Shown here: positions 19,301 through 31,762 of the stretch, one piece after another
How the letters are laid out: each line of letters opens with the position of its first letter
Position numbering within the stretch: position 1 is the stretch's first letter
NCBI GenBank assembly: GCA_005223375.1
Contig: RXOD01003903.1
Span: 1 to 38,348 of the forward strand
Origin: Amoebophrya sp. AT5.2
Lineage: Eukaryota > Sar > Dinophyceae > Syndiniales > Amoebophryaceae
Direction: 5' to 3'
DNA: 38,348 nt
The notes under the pieces: model-generated
The model's database searches: none
What the model saw: the letters and a program-made list of their open reading frames with translations, nothing else
What the model was told of the DNA's origin: nothing
Translations under genes and position numbers: made by a program

Positions 19301-22300
19301 CTCGTTTCCGCCCGGATGTCTGCGACGATCTGCTCGGTGAGCTTCTCGGCACGCGTCTCAATTAGGTCGGAGGACGCCCCGCGTTGCTGCGTCACTGCCA
19401 GCTCGCGTCGTCCTCTCGGTAAATCTCGAACGTCACTTCCTCCGATACGCGCAGCCTGCTCCTCGCGCAACACCCTCTGACCATCCGCCAGATCTGCCAG
19501 CTGCCTCCGCACCGAAGTAATTTCGTTCTGCAGGTCCTGTATCTGCGATGCTTTTTCGTCGGCTTCCGCCGCGTCCTCTTCCGTTGCCGTAGCCGTAGGT
19601 CGCTGCCTCTGTTTGATCATGTTCTCGCGGTCGGAAGGGGAGAAGCTAGGCGCAAGTGCTGCTTCACTTGTTTGTTCCTGAGGCGTCACTTGTTTGATCA
19701 CTTGTTCGTTCGCTCCGAGGAGGCGGTCCACCCTCTGCGTCAGCAAACGCATCTTCTCGTCCATATTCTCGACCCACTGAGGAGACATTTGGGCATCAGC
19801 CGCGGGGGCTGAAGTAGACGCTCTCAGAGACAGACTCGGACGAGACGGGCGAGGAGCAGGACCGCCAGAGCTTGTGCTGCGATCCTGCTCGTCTTGCTTC
19901 TGGAGTTCTCGTGGCGCCGTCTGATCCTCTTGTAACCTTCTGACCTCTCCTTGCAGCGCCAGTAGCTTCTCGCGGTTTGCGTCTACGTCGTCCGCAAGGC
20001 GGCTCATCGCGGCCAGGGTCTTGTTTACTGTCATCTCGGACGTTTCGAATACATCGAGCATGTCGGACGGAAGGACCTGTGCTGTTTTTGCTTTTCTACT
20101 TGGCTGCTCAGGACGGTCGTTCGCAGACATTTGTTCCACGAGCTCGTCTACGTGCTCCTCGTGTACTTCATCTGTCGCAAACCGCACTGCTGCAGCTGTA
20201 GTTGTTGACTTCGGCCTTGCAGCCTCCGTAAAAACCCCGCTGCTCCTGCTGCGGAGGATGCTGTTGGTCGAGCCTACTTGACGGTCGCTTTCGTCCGCAC
20301 CGGACGACACGCTGGAGAGATACTCGCCCGTCGCGCGTGGTCCACCCACTTTGAGGCGCTCGACCTCGGCCATGAGCTGGTCGATTCGCCGGACCAGCTG
20401 CTGCTCGGCGGCAAAGGAAATCGCGGTGGCGCGCGCAGGGTCATCCATTCCTCCGTTCGTCGTCGAGGGCGCGGAACTATTCCGCAGCTGCCGAATCTCC
20501 GCAACAAGCTCGTCGACGCGCTGGTTGAGGCGCCTCTCGACTGTAAACACAACTGACGCGGCCTTGTCTGTGGTGGTCTCGACATCAGCACCAGTTGCGG
20601 CGGGCGCTGGAGTTTCATCACCGGTCTTGCCGGGTGGTGCTGGCGCAGTCGTAGTTGCAGCTCGCCCCGGCGCCGAATCCGGAATATCGGTAGCTAGTGC
20701 AGAGATCGCGCTGGTGTTTTTTTCGACGGGGGCGCCATCAAGGTTTTCATCGACACTCCGCTGTTGTTGAGGGTCCCTTTTCGGAAATTCCGCCTCCAAC
20801 AGTTTTCGTACGTCATCCTCCGTCATGAGCTTGGCTTTGTCCTTTTCCAGGTCCTGTATCTGCTTCAGCGCCGTGTTGATGCGTTCGCCGAGGCGCTTGA
20901 AGTTCTCGTTAATTTTGGAGGCGTGTTCGGCGGTGAGGAGTTTGGACAAGTCCACCGCGGCCGGTGGGGCGGCAGAAGTTGAATCGGTGTGCTGGCCTGC
21001 GCCGGCTTGCGCGTGGTCCGTCTCGCGTACCGCAGGCAACTGCGACAAATTCTCGCTTCGGGCAGCAACTGCTGCCCTCAAATCCGCCACCTCCCCTTCC
21101 AATCGTCTCGCTTGTTCGTTGATTTCCGCGACGACCTGATCGACATCGCCGGCGCTGGAAGTGCTCATAAGAGATCGCGATACGCTTGTCGCCACGTCCA
21201 CCAAACCGCGCTCGCTCCCTCCTGCTCGTCGCGCAGCCCTCAAATCTCCGACTTCCGCTTCGACCCTCTTCAAGCCATCGCCCATCTCCTCGATGATCTT
21301 GCGCATTTCCGCCATATCGGCGAGGTCCTGCTCGCGGAAGGCTTTGATTTCGTCGCCGTCGACCGCTGTCGACGTCCTCGGGAGTTCGTTTGATGACGTG
21401 CGCGCGGTCTTCCACAGAGCGGCCACTTCATCTTCGATCTTCTTCAAGTTCTCGCGGAGTCCCCAAAGAGTTTTGTTTATGGCGGCGATTTCTTCAGTGT
21501 GAGAAGGCAGCTCGGATACGATTTTGTCGCCGTTCCCTGTAGTTGGGGCGGCGGACGTGGGTGGTAGCGCGCCATCCGACGCGACGACCTTCGCGTTAGG
21601 GTCGTCTGATAGCGGCACACGCTCCCGCGATTTCAAATCCTTCATCTCGTTTGCCAGGCGATTCAACTTTTCACCGATGTCCGCGACGACGTCGTTCAAG
21701 GCAGCGAACTGTACACGCTCCACGCGCTTTTCCTTTCCTCCCCCGTCGACGTCCGCCGGAGCCGTTCTTTTACTATCCACCGAAGCCGGGGGTGGGGGAG
21801 AGACTTCTCGCGCTTGCAGTCGCGCCATGTCGCCCTGCAGCTTGTTGAGATTATCGCTGATCTCGGCTATGGCTGTCTTAACCGCGGCAATCTTCGCGGC
21901 GTGTAGTTGATCCACCGCTAACACGCTTTTGATGCCGCCTTCGTCCGCCTTGATGTTGAGCGCAGGAAGCATGTCGACTGCAGCGACGACCTCCACGCCG
22001 CCTCCACCGCCAGATAACCCCAGTGCAGGCGGAGCTTTTGTTCCTGACCTCAGGTTAGCCATCATTTCCTGGTGCTTCTTCAAGTTGTCATTCGCCTCCG
22101 CAACCAGTTTCATCGCTGCATTTGCAGCGTCTTCCGCTTGAGTGACACGCCTCTCCAGCGGCGTGACTCCAGGCGCTCCTGGTGCGGCCACTCCTGTCGA
22201 AGCCGCCGCATCGGAGCGTTGCCCTGCCTCGTGCGATCGCGATTTCAAGTCGGCCACTTCGCTTTGCAGCCGCTTGATATCATCATCGATGTTCGACACG

Positions 22301-25300
22301 ATTTCATTCAGTGCGGCAACCTCCGCTGGTGCCACGTGCGCCGCTCCCGCGGTTTTTCTCTTGTCGTCATCGTCTTTCGCGATCGCGTCCAGCCGACTAG
22401 GACCACTACTGGGCAGGCGGGCCTGCAAATCCGCTACCTCGCTTTCCATCCGCCGCAATTTTTCGTTCATCGCAGCTACGGTCTTACCCATCGCTGCAAC
22501 GTCTGCTGCAGTTTCGGCTGCGCTTTTGCCGCCGCCTTCGGATCCCGCTGGCTTCTTCTCCAGGGCCGCTGGCTCCGGACTTGGAGGCACGTCAGCTAAC
22601 CGATTCCGAAGACCTTGCTCCGCGGCCGTTACGGTTGACGTTGTTGTGAGTGAAGGTGGCTTTCCGGCCTTCAGGTCGGCCATCATCTGTTGGTGCTTCT
22701 GCAGGTTGTCATTCACCTCAGCCACCAGCGCCGCGGTCTGGAGTGGCGCGTTGGAGCGTGCCTCCGGCGCCGGCCGTGCTTCATCGTCCCCGCCCAGGGC
22801 GGCGACTTCGTCTTCCAGCCGTTTGAAGTTTTCGTTGAGCCCGGAAACGATTCGAGTCAGCGCGGCAACTTGTTCCGCTACCTCGGCCTGCGCTTCGGCT
22901 GCGGCGGCAGCGCCATTCTCTTCGTCTCTTGATCTTGTCCGCGTCGCGGCCTGTTGGGATTGCAGCAGCCTTTCCTCCACTCTGCTGAGCTCGTTCTCGA
23001 CGTCCACGGTGGAAGTTGTGGGTATGGATCTATCGCTCGCTTCCCGCTGTCGTTCGCTCGGTGCTCGCGCCGGTGTCCTCAGCTCGGCAACTTGAGTTTC
23101 TAGCCGCCTTACATTGTTCTTGAGCTCCGCGATGGCTTTTTCCGTTTCGTCCGAAAGCGGACCCGCGTCGAGCTGTTTTCGTGGCTCAGAACTTCCAGCA
23201 GACGAAGAAGCACGATCCACCATCCTCGGCGGCACGCGCGACTTCACATCTGCCAGTTCGTCTTGCAGCTTCTTGGAGTTATTGGTGATTTCAGCGACGA
23301 TGCTCTTTAAGGCGGCAATTTCAGCCGCTTGCTTTTCTTCTGGTGAGTCTCCAGGACGAAGTTCAGGACTCCTCGGGGAGGGCGGCGGCGTGTCGATGGC
23401 AACGCCTCCGGCCCCCGACGACACCGTCGGGGTGATGTCTTTTTTTTTGGTCTCGGATCGCCGCCCGGTTGCGTCGGGCCGCGCTTTCAGATCGCCCAGG
23501 TCCTTTTCTAGCCGCTCGAAGTTGGCACTCATGTCCGCGACGAGGTTGCTCAGAGCTGATATTCTGTCGCCGTCCTCCGCGGCTGCTCCTGCAGGTGTAG
23601 ACGCTGGAAGTATGTCTCGATCCCGTTCTCGATCCGAAGCTGCACGGGGAACTCGCGATTTCAAGTGAGCCACTTCACCTCGCAGGCTTTGGAAGTTGTC
23701 GTTCATGTCGGCGATCATTTTGTTCAGCACAGAAATGTCCTCGGCCGCAAGCTGCTTTTGCGAACTGACTATGCTTTCGCGACCCCCTTCCTCGTCGTCG
23801 TCGTCTCCCTCCCCTGGCGGGGCCGAAAACGAGGGTGCCAGCGTCTTTATCCTGATCACGCCATTCGCGTCCACGGTCGGACGCGATGAAGTTGTTCCCT
23901 CCCGGTCTACCTGCACTTCGGGACCAGCCGGAATCGAAACTCCCGGAGCTTCTGTTGTCGCACGTCCGGCGTCGTCTATCTTCCGCACCAGGACGGCAAT
24001 CTGCTCGTCCAGCTTGCGGATTTTCTCACTCATCTCCGCAGCGGTGGGCAGAGCAGCCGCTTCGGGATCCGCATCCGTCTTGAACGACACCGCCTTCTTG
24101 ATCTTGCGCTCGGTCTGTTTTTGGTCGTTCTCGGGCTCTACTCGTACGTCTTCCTCTTGCTCTTTATTCTGCTCGTCGTCGAGCAGCGCTCGCAAGGAAT
24201 TTTTGGCCATCCCCTCATGGAGCACCTCCGTCCTGCGGGCGTCCTCGGCCGTCAGCAGTTTCTTGCTCGCGGCCGATTGCAGACGACCGACGCTCGTCCA
24301 TTGCGGAACCGTCGACTCAGCTCCAGCTGTTGATCTCGGCATGTCGGAACCAATGTCGTCGAATTGCGCCGATATCATCGTCCGAGATTGCACGTCGGCC
24401 TCGGTCGTCGTGGTATCCCGGACAGAAGCGCTGGAAGAAGTCGACGAATCGCGTGCAGCGTTGTTCACAGCTCCTTCAACAGCAACTGCGGCGATGTGCT
24501 CCGTAACGTCGTCCACTTTCGCAGCAAGACCGAGAACGGCTCTGCGCAGCATGGACATCTGCTCGTTGTGCTTCTTCAGGTCGAAATGGAATGGGAATGG
24601 CGGCGTGCGTCGGTCCAGCTTTTGCAGACCCGCCTCGAGCTTCAGAATGCGTGCCAGATTTTCCCCGGTCAAATCCTGCATCTGCTTGTCGCGTCGAGAC
24701 GCGCGGTCCTTCAGGTTCTTCAGTTCCAGCTGTGTCTCGTCGCGGAAAGCGGCATCCGCAGCCTCACCTCCAGCTCCAGCAGCAGTGGTCTTCAGGATCC
24801 GTCGCTCTGGCAGCATGTCCATCAGGCCTTCGGCATCCATCGTGCCCCGCGTCATGTAACTCGAGAATCGATCGTCCATTTTGTCGGTTTTTGCTTCCAT
24901 GCCGCGCAAATCAGCCGCCAGCTTGTCGAGCATCTCCTGCTGCTGCCTGAAAGCCTCCTCCCAAGACCCGGGGAGATCAGCGGCATCCTCCGTCGCCGTA
25001 GGGGCACCGGCAGAAGCAGAGGCGGTCCCCACTGCTTCCATTGCAAGTGGAGCTGGTTGTTGTAACGCCCCCGACGTCGTCGACTTCTCCTTCTGATCTT
25101 GTAACAACGATTGGGACGATTGCGACTGCGTCGATTTGTCCGGAGGTTTCGTACCGCTCCTCCCGCTCGCGACTGTGTTTCGCAGTTGCGCGTCGACCAA
25201 GCTCTCTAACTTGTGGAGCCGCTCCGGCAGGCTGTTGTGCTCCAGCTCGTAGACGCGTTGCTTCAGGTCCGCGTTTATCTTATCCAGCTCGCCGATCTCA

Positions 25301-28300
25301 CCCTCGCAGTGCGTGAGCTGATCCGCCAGCGCCTTCATGTGCGAGTCCACCTGGTCCACGAATTCGTGCGTAAAGGCGCGCATCTGCTTCCGCAGCCCCT
25401 CGACACTCTTCTTCTCTTTCGCAAGGTCGTCGAAGAGCCGGTCTTCCATTTTGCGAATGGCTTCTTCGACTTCGGGGGCGGGGCGCAATGTAGTGCTGGG
25501 AGCGGCTCTTGCTGTCTCCCGCTCCGTCTCCACGCCGTCCACTCCAGTAGCTGCGTCCCCGCCGGAACCAGCATCGCCATAATTACCATCTCCAATCTCA
25601 TCATCGATAGTGGTGCCGTCCTTCGCAGCAGGAGCCGGAGGAGCGACCGTTTCGACAGGGGCTCCTTCTTGCGGGGTACCGTCCGGGCGACCGCTTGTTC
25701 CGCTTTTTGATTTTGCGCCCTTCAGCTCTCTTTTCCACGATTGAACGGCTTCCACCTCACTTCTGCGCGCTGCTCCCGCCAGATCCGACTCCAATCTGCG
25801 AAAGCGGTCTGCGAACTCGGCACGCAAATTCAGCATTTCGCCCCGCAGGTCGTCATTCAGCTGCGCAAGGTCGTCAAACTGCTCAGCCGCACGAGACAGG
25901 ACCTGGCGCATCGAGTCTTGCTCTATTTCGAGCTGCGTGGCGAGTCGCTTCGCCAGCAATCGCGACTCCTTGTCCTTTTGTTGTTCATGGTCATCACTTT
26001 CACCACCACGACCGCCGTCCTCGTCCTTTATCTGCTCTTTTTTCTGCTTCTCCCCGGTGGTCCTCTCGTCATCTACTTCCGCGTGTTCGTTCGCACTCTT
26101 GTTTTCATCTTTGGGCGCCTCGACTGCGTCCGGCCCCGGACCTCCGGGATCTAGTACTGAGTCAAGGATTTGATCGCGTGTTTTCTGGCCTCTGCTAGCG
26201 TGCTCGCGAGCCCAGACAGAGAATCTTGTAGAGGTTGGACTCACGACTGTCAATTTGGGCTGGCTCGATTGCGACTGCGGGTTATCGTCGACGAAAGCTG
26301 GGGCGGCAGAGGAGGTGGCCGATAAAACAGCTTCGCGTTCGGTTCGGCGTGAAATTGCTGCGTCTTTTTCTTGGTCCGCGTTCATCAGAGGTTTGATTTG
26401 AAGCTGTCCGCCGTCTTGGGTGGTCAATCCAGCTACATTGAGGGATGTGGATGGAGATGGTGCTGATTCAGCAGCCAGGACCTTTGCTTCCAGCTCTCCC
26501 TGCTTTCGCATGAAGTCTTTTTGTCTTCTCTCGAACTCGCCATGCTTTTCGTCGAGGTCCTCGTTCTTCTTCTCCAGGGCCGCGATTCTCCTCTTCACCA
26601 GGCCTTCAAGTTCCGTCAGCCGCTTGTCCGTGTCCTGCTCCAGGCTGAGATCTCTTCCATCGGTGGGCGGGGATGCGGACCGATCATCTGCACCACTTGC
26701 GGGCGCTGCAGACACACCTTTTTGTTTCCCATCCCTCGAAGCAACAGCGAGATCAGGATCAGCTGCGGGGCCGTTTTCAGTTCCACCGCGCTCGTCTTCG
26801 CTGTCCACCGCCCCTGGCCCAAGGCCAAGCATCCGCTGGCTGGCTCTTGCTACTGATTGCGCCAGCTCGCTCGCACGCCGGGACGGTTTTGATCCTCTTT
26901 GGTCGTCTCTCTTCTGCTGTTCCTTTTCCGAATTTGCCGCTGCCTTCTGGGCATCGACGGCTTGCTTCAGTCGTCCGACGGAGCGGCTCAGCGCTCGCGC
27001 GTCACCGACTGATTCGCGCGCGAGCGTGTCGCGCGCCCTCAGCTTGGCCTCCAAACGCGCGACTTTCGCGGCGACGTCGTTCATTTGCGACCGGTGGTTA
27101 GCCCTCTCCTCCGCCACGGGCGCTGCTATTTCCACTGCATTCCGAACCTCGGACCGCAGATCCGCGATGGTGTCACGCAGAGCGGATAGGTTCTCCTCCA
27201 AAACGGAAACTCGCCCTGATTGGTCGGCGAACTTAAGAGGCTCGTCTGCGACCCCTGGGCCTGGGAGCGCAGCCGCGGCGGCACCCGCCGCACCAGCGTC
27301 GCCACGGTCGTCCCCAATTTTTGCGACCACGGAGTCGAGCCGCTTCGTGAACTGTTTTTCCGAGTCCGCGTTCTCTTGTTCCAGAGCTGAGAGGCGCGCT
27401 TTCGTTGCGGCGTTGGTCCCTCGAAGCTCTTCGGCTTTGTCGTCGAGTTTCTTCTGCAGCATCTCCGATTGGCTTTCCAGATCCATGATGCGCCGCTGCA
27501 TTGCGTCCGCGAGGGTGCGTAGGTTATCGATTTCCTGCTCCGCCCGCTCGAGCAGGCTGTTTCGCGCCGCCGGCTGCAGCTCCTGGTTGAGAGCCGTGAG
27601 CATCGGCTGCGCAAGGAGCTTTTCGTTTTCTGCCTCCCGCTGTTCTTCACGCACTTTGTTCACGTCTTCCTGTGCCGCATCGACTCTCTGACCGAGCGTC
27701 GCAGCGACCGCGCCCAGTTTCGCGTCCACGCCGGCGACCTGCTCCGAAATGCGGGCCGCGGTCACTTCGCGCTCCTGCTTCAGCGCCGCCTCGACGGCTT
27801 CAGCGACCTGCAGCTGCGCCTCCTCGATCTCCGTATTCACGAACTCCTGAATGGCGTCCCACGAGGGCGGAACCTTCGCGATGACGTCCTTGAGCGACGC
27901 GTCGGGGGACAATGATGTCGAGGGCTCCACCAGGAGCGGCGGCTTCTCTTCTTCGACGTGTTCATGTTGCTGATCCCCCGGTCGTGCTCGAGACAGAGAG
28001 TTGGACGCTTCATCCGAAAACGACCTCGTCGGCAAGTTCAATTTGTAAGATGCCGCCAGCTGCCTTTTCAGCTGTTCCATCTTCTCCGCCTTCATCTGAG
28101 CACGGTCAGGAGTTGCAGTTTCTTCGACGTTATCGACGAGGTGGACCATGTTCGTTTCTCCCGCCACGAATTCACCGGCCTCCCCTGTGAGGCCTTGGGT
28201 CAGTCTGTCCGCGGCTTCCTTCAGGAGTTCCTTCGTGGCGTCTGCAGCCAAAGAATCGGTCGACGACTCTTGGGGTGCTTGCTTCTCCTCGGCGGAGAGC

Positions 28301-31013
28301 TTCTTGGGGTCGACGTTGGGCCTCGCGTCCACGATGGAGCTAGAGTTCGCGTCGCGACGTGGCTGCGTGTGGCGCAGTAGGACGTTGGTAAGCCGCTGGT
28401 CGGCATCGGGTCCGGATCGCGTGGTCTCCTCCCGGCCAACCGATGTTCTACCGACCACGTCGATCGGCGGGGCTGGACCCATTTCTCTGCTCGTTATCTT
28501 TGCGAAGGATGCAGTTCCGGGAATGACATCGACGCCACCGGCCGCGTCTACGCCCGGCCGCAAGAAGTTGCGTGACTTCATTTCTACCGCCCCGTCGCCG
28601 CTCTCCTGCTCCTGACCGTCTCGTCTACTCGCAGTGGGTCCGGCCGATCGCGAGCGGAATGAGCTGCTGCTTCGAGTCCGAGCCGTTGTCAGCTGTCCTC
28701 TCGTCGGCTGCGTCGTTATTCGCTGCTTCGAGCTCCGTGCGCTGATTCCCCTGCTTTCGTAGGGTGCCAACCCCCCGATTCCCCCATGTTTCTCTTCTTG
28801 CATTTCCACCCCCTCGAACGGGTACGGGTAGACCGCCGGCCCCACCGTCGTCCCGAGGTTCCGCGACTTCAACGCGACCAGGAGCTGCTTCTCCCGCTCG
28901 AGCGTGCGCAGCCGCTCCTGGTCCAGCTGGGTCCTCACGCGGTCGTCAATCGCGGCGTTCAGCACGGGTTCGAGCGCCTCTACGGTGGACCGAATCCTTT
29001 CCGCGTCCTCATCAGACGACATGCTGGACGCCGTATCGAAGGCGCGGAACCGACGCATGGCTTCGTCCGCCATCGACCGCGCGCGAACCTTCTTCTCCTG
29101 CTGCACGAAACCAACGCCGTTCTCCGAGCCGTCCGTCGGCGACGTCGGCGGCGACGGCGAATTCTTACTCAATACCGCGCTCGCTTTGATCCTCTCTTTC
29201 GCCGCCTGGTGCGCGGACGCCTTCATCTCCCCGTTGCCGTGGTCGTTGCCGTTCCCATTCCCATTTCCGTCAGACCTCACGGAGACCTGCGACATGCCGC
29301 TTAGGTTGGAGCCGAGCCGCCACTCGGGCACGGCAGTGTACTCCCCGAGATTGTTGGAGTACTGAGAGTAGGAGTTTCCTTCTGTCTGCGAGCCTCCTTC
29401 GTCAGCGCCTCCCCCGAGCATCATTAGCATCATTTGCTGGTTCATTCTGCGCGCATCCTCGCTCGAAGATTGCCGCGCGCGGTCCGCCGCGGAGGAGCGG
29501 ACACTTGCTTTCGCATGTCCAACTGCGACCTCTGTTTCCGATCCTTCCGCGGGCCGCGTAGTGGTCCGTGGTGAATCTGTGACTTCGATCCGCGCGACCA
29601 TTGTGCCCAACCGGGACTCGTTGTTTCTGTCGGATTCCAGCTGGTGGTCGCTGCTCGTCGCGGAAGATGCGTTCCCGCTCTCGTCCGCCTCACCCTCAGC
29701 GATTTGTTCAGCTCGGGGGGCCTCGCCCTCAGCACCGCGCCGTGCGCGCTTTGTTTTCGGACGCGCAGAGATAAGTGCAGTACGACCTCCTGCTACTTCC
29801 CCTCCACTGCTTGTTTTCAGCAACTTTTTCAGGATCCCGCGCGCCTTATCGTCCGCATCCTGAACGGAAATGTGTGCTCTTTCTGTTTCCTCCGTCTGCG
29901 ACTCTGCCCGGAGAAACGTGCCGCGCGCGAGGATTTGTGCCTGCGTCAGGTTGTACACCTGCTCGTTGGTGGTCTGGGAGAGGATTTCGAAGGCCTCCGC
30001 CTGCCGCTGCGCGAGCTGATCCGCGATAGACTGGAGACGGTCGTCCACACCGCCGAGCAGCTTACCAACGTCGTTTTCCAGCTGTGTGATCTTCTTGGTG
30101 AGTGCTTGTTCGTCAACGCCGAAGGACGATGTGCCGGTATTCGATGTTGGTGCGGAAGCAGCTGGAGTAGATCCAGATTTGCATACTTTACTAGACTACG
30201 CACGACCCGCTGATGGAGAAATTAGACGAACCAACAGCAAAGTAGAAGACAAAGGCGCAAGCCACCGTCCGTGGTACCAGGGGCCGCCGGTTTTTTCTTG
30301 TCTACTGCTTCCACAACGGCCTGCTCCTTCCGCAGCCGCCCCAGTTCTTCGTGCAGCTTCTTGTCTAGCTCCTTCAACTTCTCGCCGTGGTCCGCCCGCT
30401 GTTTTTCGAAATTCGCGAATCGGTGTCGGTCCTCAATCATCTTCACTATGTTCTGCGTTTCGTTTGCCGTCTTCGCCGCGAAGCTCCGCTCCTGCTTCAG
30501 GATCCGTGCTTCGGCCTCCGATATGCGCTCCTCCGTCTCCTTCTCGACAAGATTCAGCTTCGATTCCATCATCAGCGTGGCCGCCTCCAGCTTGTGAAGG
30601 GCGTCCGTGAAGCCATCCTCTTTGCCTGCTTCTCCTGGTGAAACGGGTTCTTGCGCCCCAGCACCATTTGTATTTCCGCTCTGGCTGCGGCTCCCATTTG
30701 CAGTTGTCCCAACATCACCCGTAGCAGATTTAGTGGTCTCCAGCGCGGCCAATGCCTTTCCAATGGCATCTTGAATTCTGGCGTCGATGGCAGCCTGATC
30801 GCTCTGCCTTTGGAGGGCCAGCTGCTGCGCCATCTTCTTTTCGGACTCCAGCATCCCCTCCTGGAAATTAGCTTCGCACTCCTGGAAACGCTGCTGCAGG
30901 TGCAGCATGATGTACTCATCGTACGTATTCACTTCGTCCTCCACCCGCCTGCCAACGAGCTCCGCAAACCAAGCAGGCACCTTGTCCACCCCCAGCACGG
31001 CAGCAGTCGCCAT
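13308..31013 (-). CDS. giant coiled-coil protein, about 5,818 residues, three exons
   Basis: Model: exon 1 31013-30266, exon 2 30161-15136, exon 3 14990-13308. The coding lengths (748, 15,026 and 1,683 bases) add up in frame, and both joins use GT-AG. ATG 31013 starts MATAAVLGVDKVPAWFAEL. The chain is almost wholly charged: Ala, Glu, Lys, Arg, Asp and Ser with Leu heptads, broken by Ser/Pro/Ala-rich linkers. Between genomic 20815 and 23745 about 15 degenerate modules resemble EIAALNxIVxEIxDNLKRLE followed by EVADLKSR. A second motif (AEQRLLQRIDELMAEIxRLK type) occurs four times nearer the C-terminus. I see no motor, nucleotide-binding, EF-hand or membrane domain. Length and heptads suggest a filament, rootlet, centrosomal or apical cytoskeletal scaffold, by inference only. 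The GTG codons at 30048 and 15032 lie inside the proposed exon 2 and intron 2 and are not starts. Confidence 0.85.
14991..15135 (-). other. intron 2 of the giant gene (145 bases, GT-AG)
   Basis: CCGCAG|GTAGTA and CTCCGCTCAG|AACGGG are both phase 0 and join NVTGPQ to NGSEPDSG. The downstream frame has no ATG before its coiled-coil segment, supporting an internal exon. Confidence 0.75.
18389..20548 (-). repeat. four-copy AEQRL...RIDEL helix motif in the giant protein
   Basis: Copies: 20468-20548 (VERRLNQRVDELVAEIRQLR), 20341-20417 (AEQQLVRRIDQLMAEVERLK), 20125-20185 (weaker, EEHVDELVEQM) and 18389-18462 (AEQRLLQKINELADEIQLMK). All share the [RQK][IV][DN][EQ]L..E[IV] core. This family is distinct from the module array upstream. 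Confidence 0.6.
20815..23745 (-). repeat. array of about 15 degenerate coiled-coil modules
   Basis: Each module is about 30 residues: a helix of the type AALNxIVxEIxDNLKRLE, then EVADLKSR or similar, then a variable Ser/Pro/Thr linker. Spacing is mostly 160-280 bases. Clear copies are near 22235-22325 (EVAALNEIVSNIDDDIKRLQ), 22415-22505, 21625-21710, 21805-21900, 23230-23325, 23480-23565 and 23650-23745. Two copies (near 22665 and 22045) share a variant ending KHQQMMADLK / KHQEMMANLR, which suggests a later duplication of a larger block. Confidence 0.75.
30162..30265 (-). other. intron 1 of the giant gene (104 bases, GT-AG)
   Basis: GACG|GTGGCT and CTACTCCAG|CTGCTT join GTTD to AASAPTSN in frame. 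Without splicing the upstream frame ends after a short Cys/Leu-rich tail and the downstream frame has TAG before any ATG. Confidence 0.75.
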
Positions 31014-31762
31014 CTTCTCCAAAAAATCACTTCTTGAGTTCTACTGAAAGGAAGTTTTAGTTTACATAAATGTTAGCGGAAGTAGATCCATGTCGCAAAC
31101 AAAATGGGTGAGTTTCATTTACGGTCCGTAGTGGAGGAGTGACGAGACAGAGCAAAGACCAAAGATGAGGGCGTAAAAAAAACAACATGCGCTCCTTTCG
31201 GGCCGCGATCAAGGCTGCGACTACAGCAAGTACACTTACATACACGGAGGTACAGCTCGACCTACCCTAATCATTTGATAAGAAAGTAGATTCTTGAACG
31301 CGTATAGACAGCGCTGTGTATTCATTCAAAGAGGAGAGGCCGCAGGTAAAACTTACGAAGTGTTGCAGTTCGTTCCTGTCGATCACGGTCAGGAACGAAA
31401 ACGAAGAATCGCTCGGCATCGACTCAGCTACGCTTTTCTCTCCGTCGCGAGCAACAAAGCAAGATCGAAATAAAAATCGATCGCCAAATAGTACTAGCCG
31501 CTGTTGTCATGTTCATCATTTTGTTCCTGCAAGCAGGGTCGTCGTGGCGAAGTCGCGTATGCGGCTGTGCTATGCTTGCTGTTCCTCTTGTTGCAGCTGC
31601 TTCTACTGGGAAGCCCGTACTACCTTTCGAGCACTGCTGCAACTAACGTCGCCGATGCAGGGATAATCGAGTCAACAAGCAATCAGCAATCAGATTCATT
31701 GTCAACGTCGAGATCTTAATGTTGTACATCACCAATGCCGCCCTTGGTTCGCGAACGAAGTT
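31014..31762. other. intergenic stretch with candidate 3' splice site before the giant gene
   Basis: On the minus strand ACTTCCTTTCAG|TAGAACTC lies about 32 bases before ATG 31013. In an organism with spliced-leader trans-splicing this would be a good leader acceptor. The rest holds no credible gene. Confidence 0.35.

Noticed and set aside
22142..23095. Long plus-strand open frame (317 codons) opposite the giant gene, and similar ones at 23696-24859 and 26420-27691
   Set aside because: They are antisense shadows of a high-GC, Glu/Lys/Ala-rich coding exon: rich in Ser/Phe/Arg, with no domain and no start or splice context.
15091..30048. The 4,985-codon frame as a complete gene starting at 30048
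   Set aside because: It begins at GTG, the frame is open and helical upstream of it, and GT-AG introns link it in phase to flanking coiled-coil frames.
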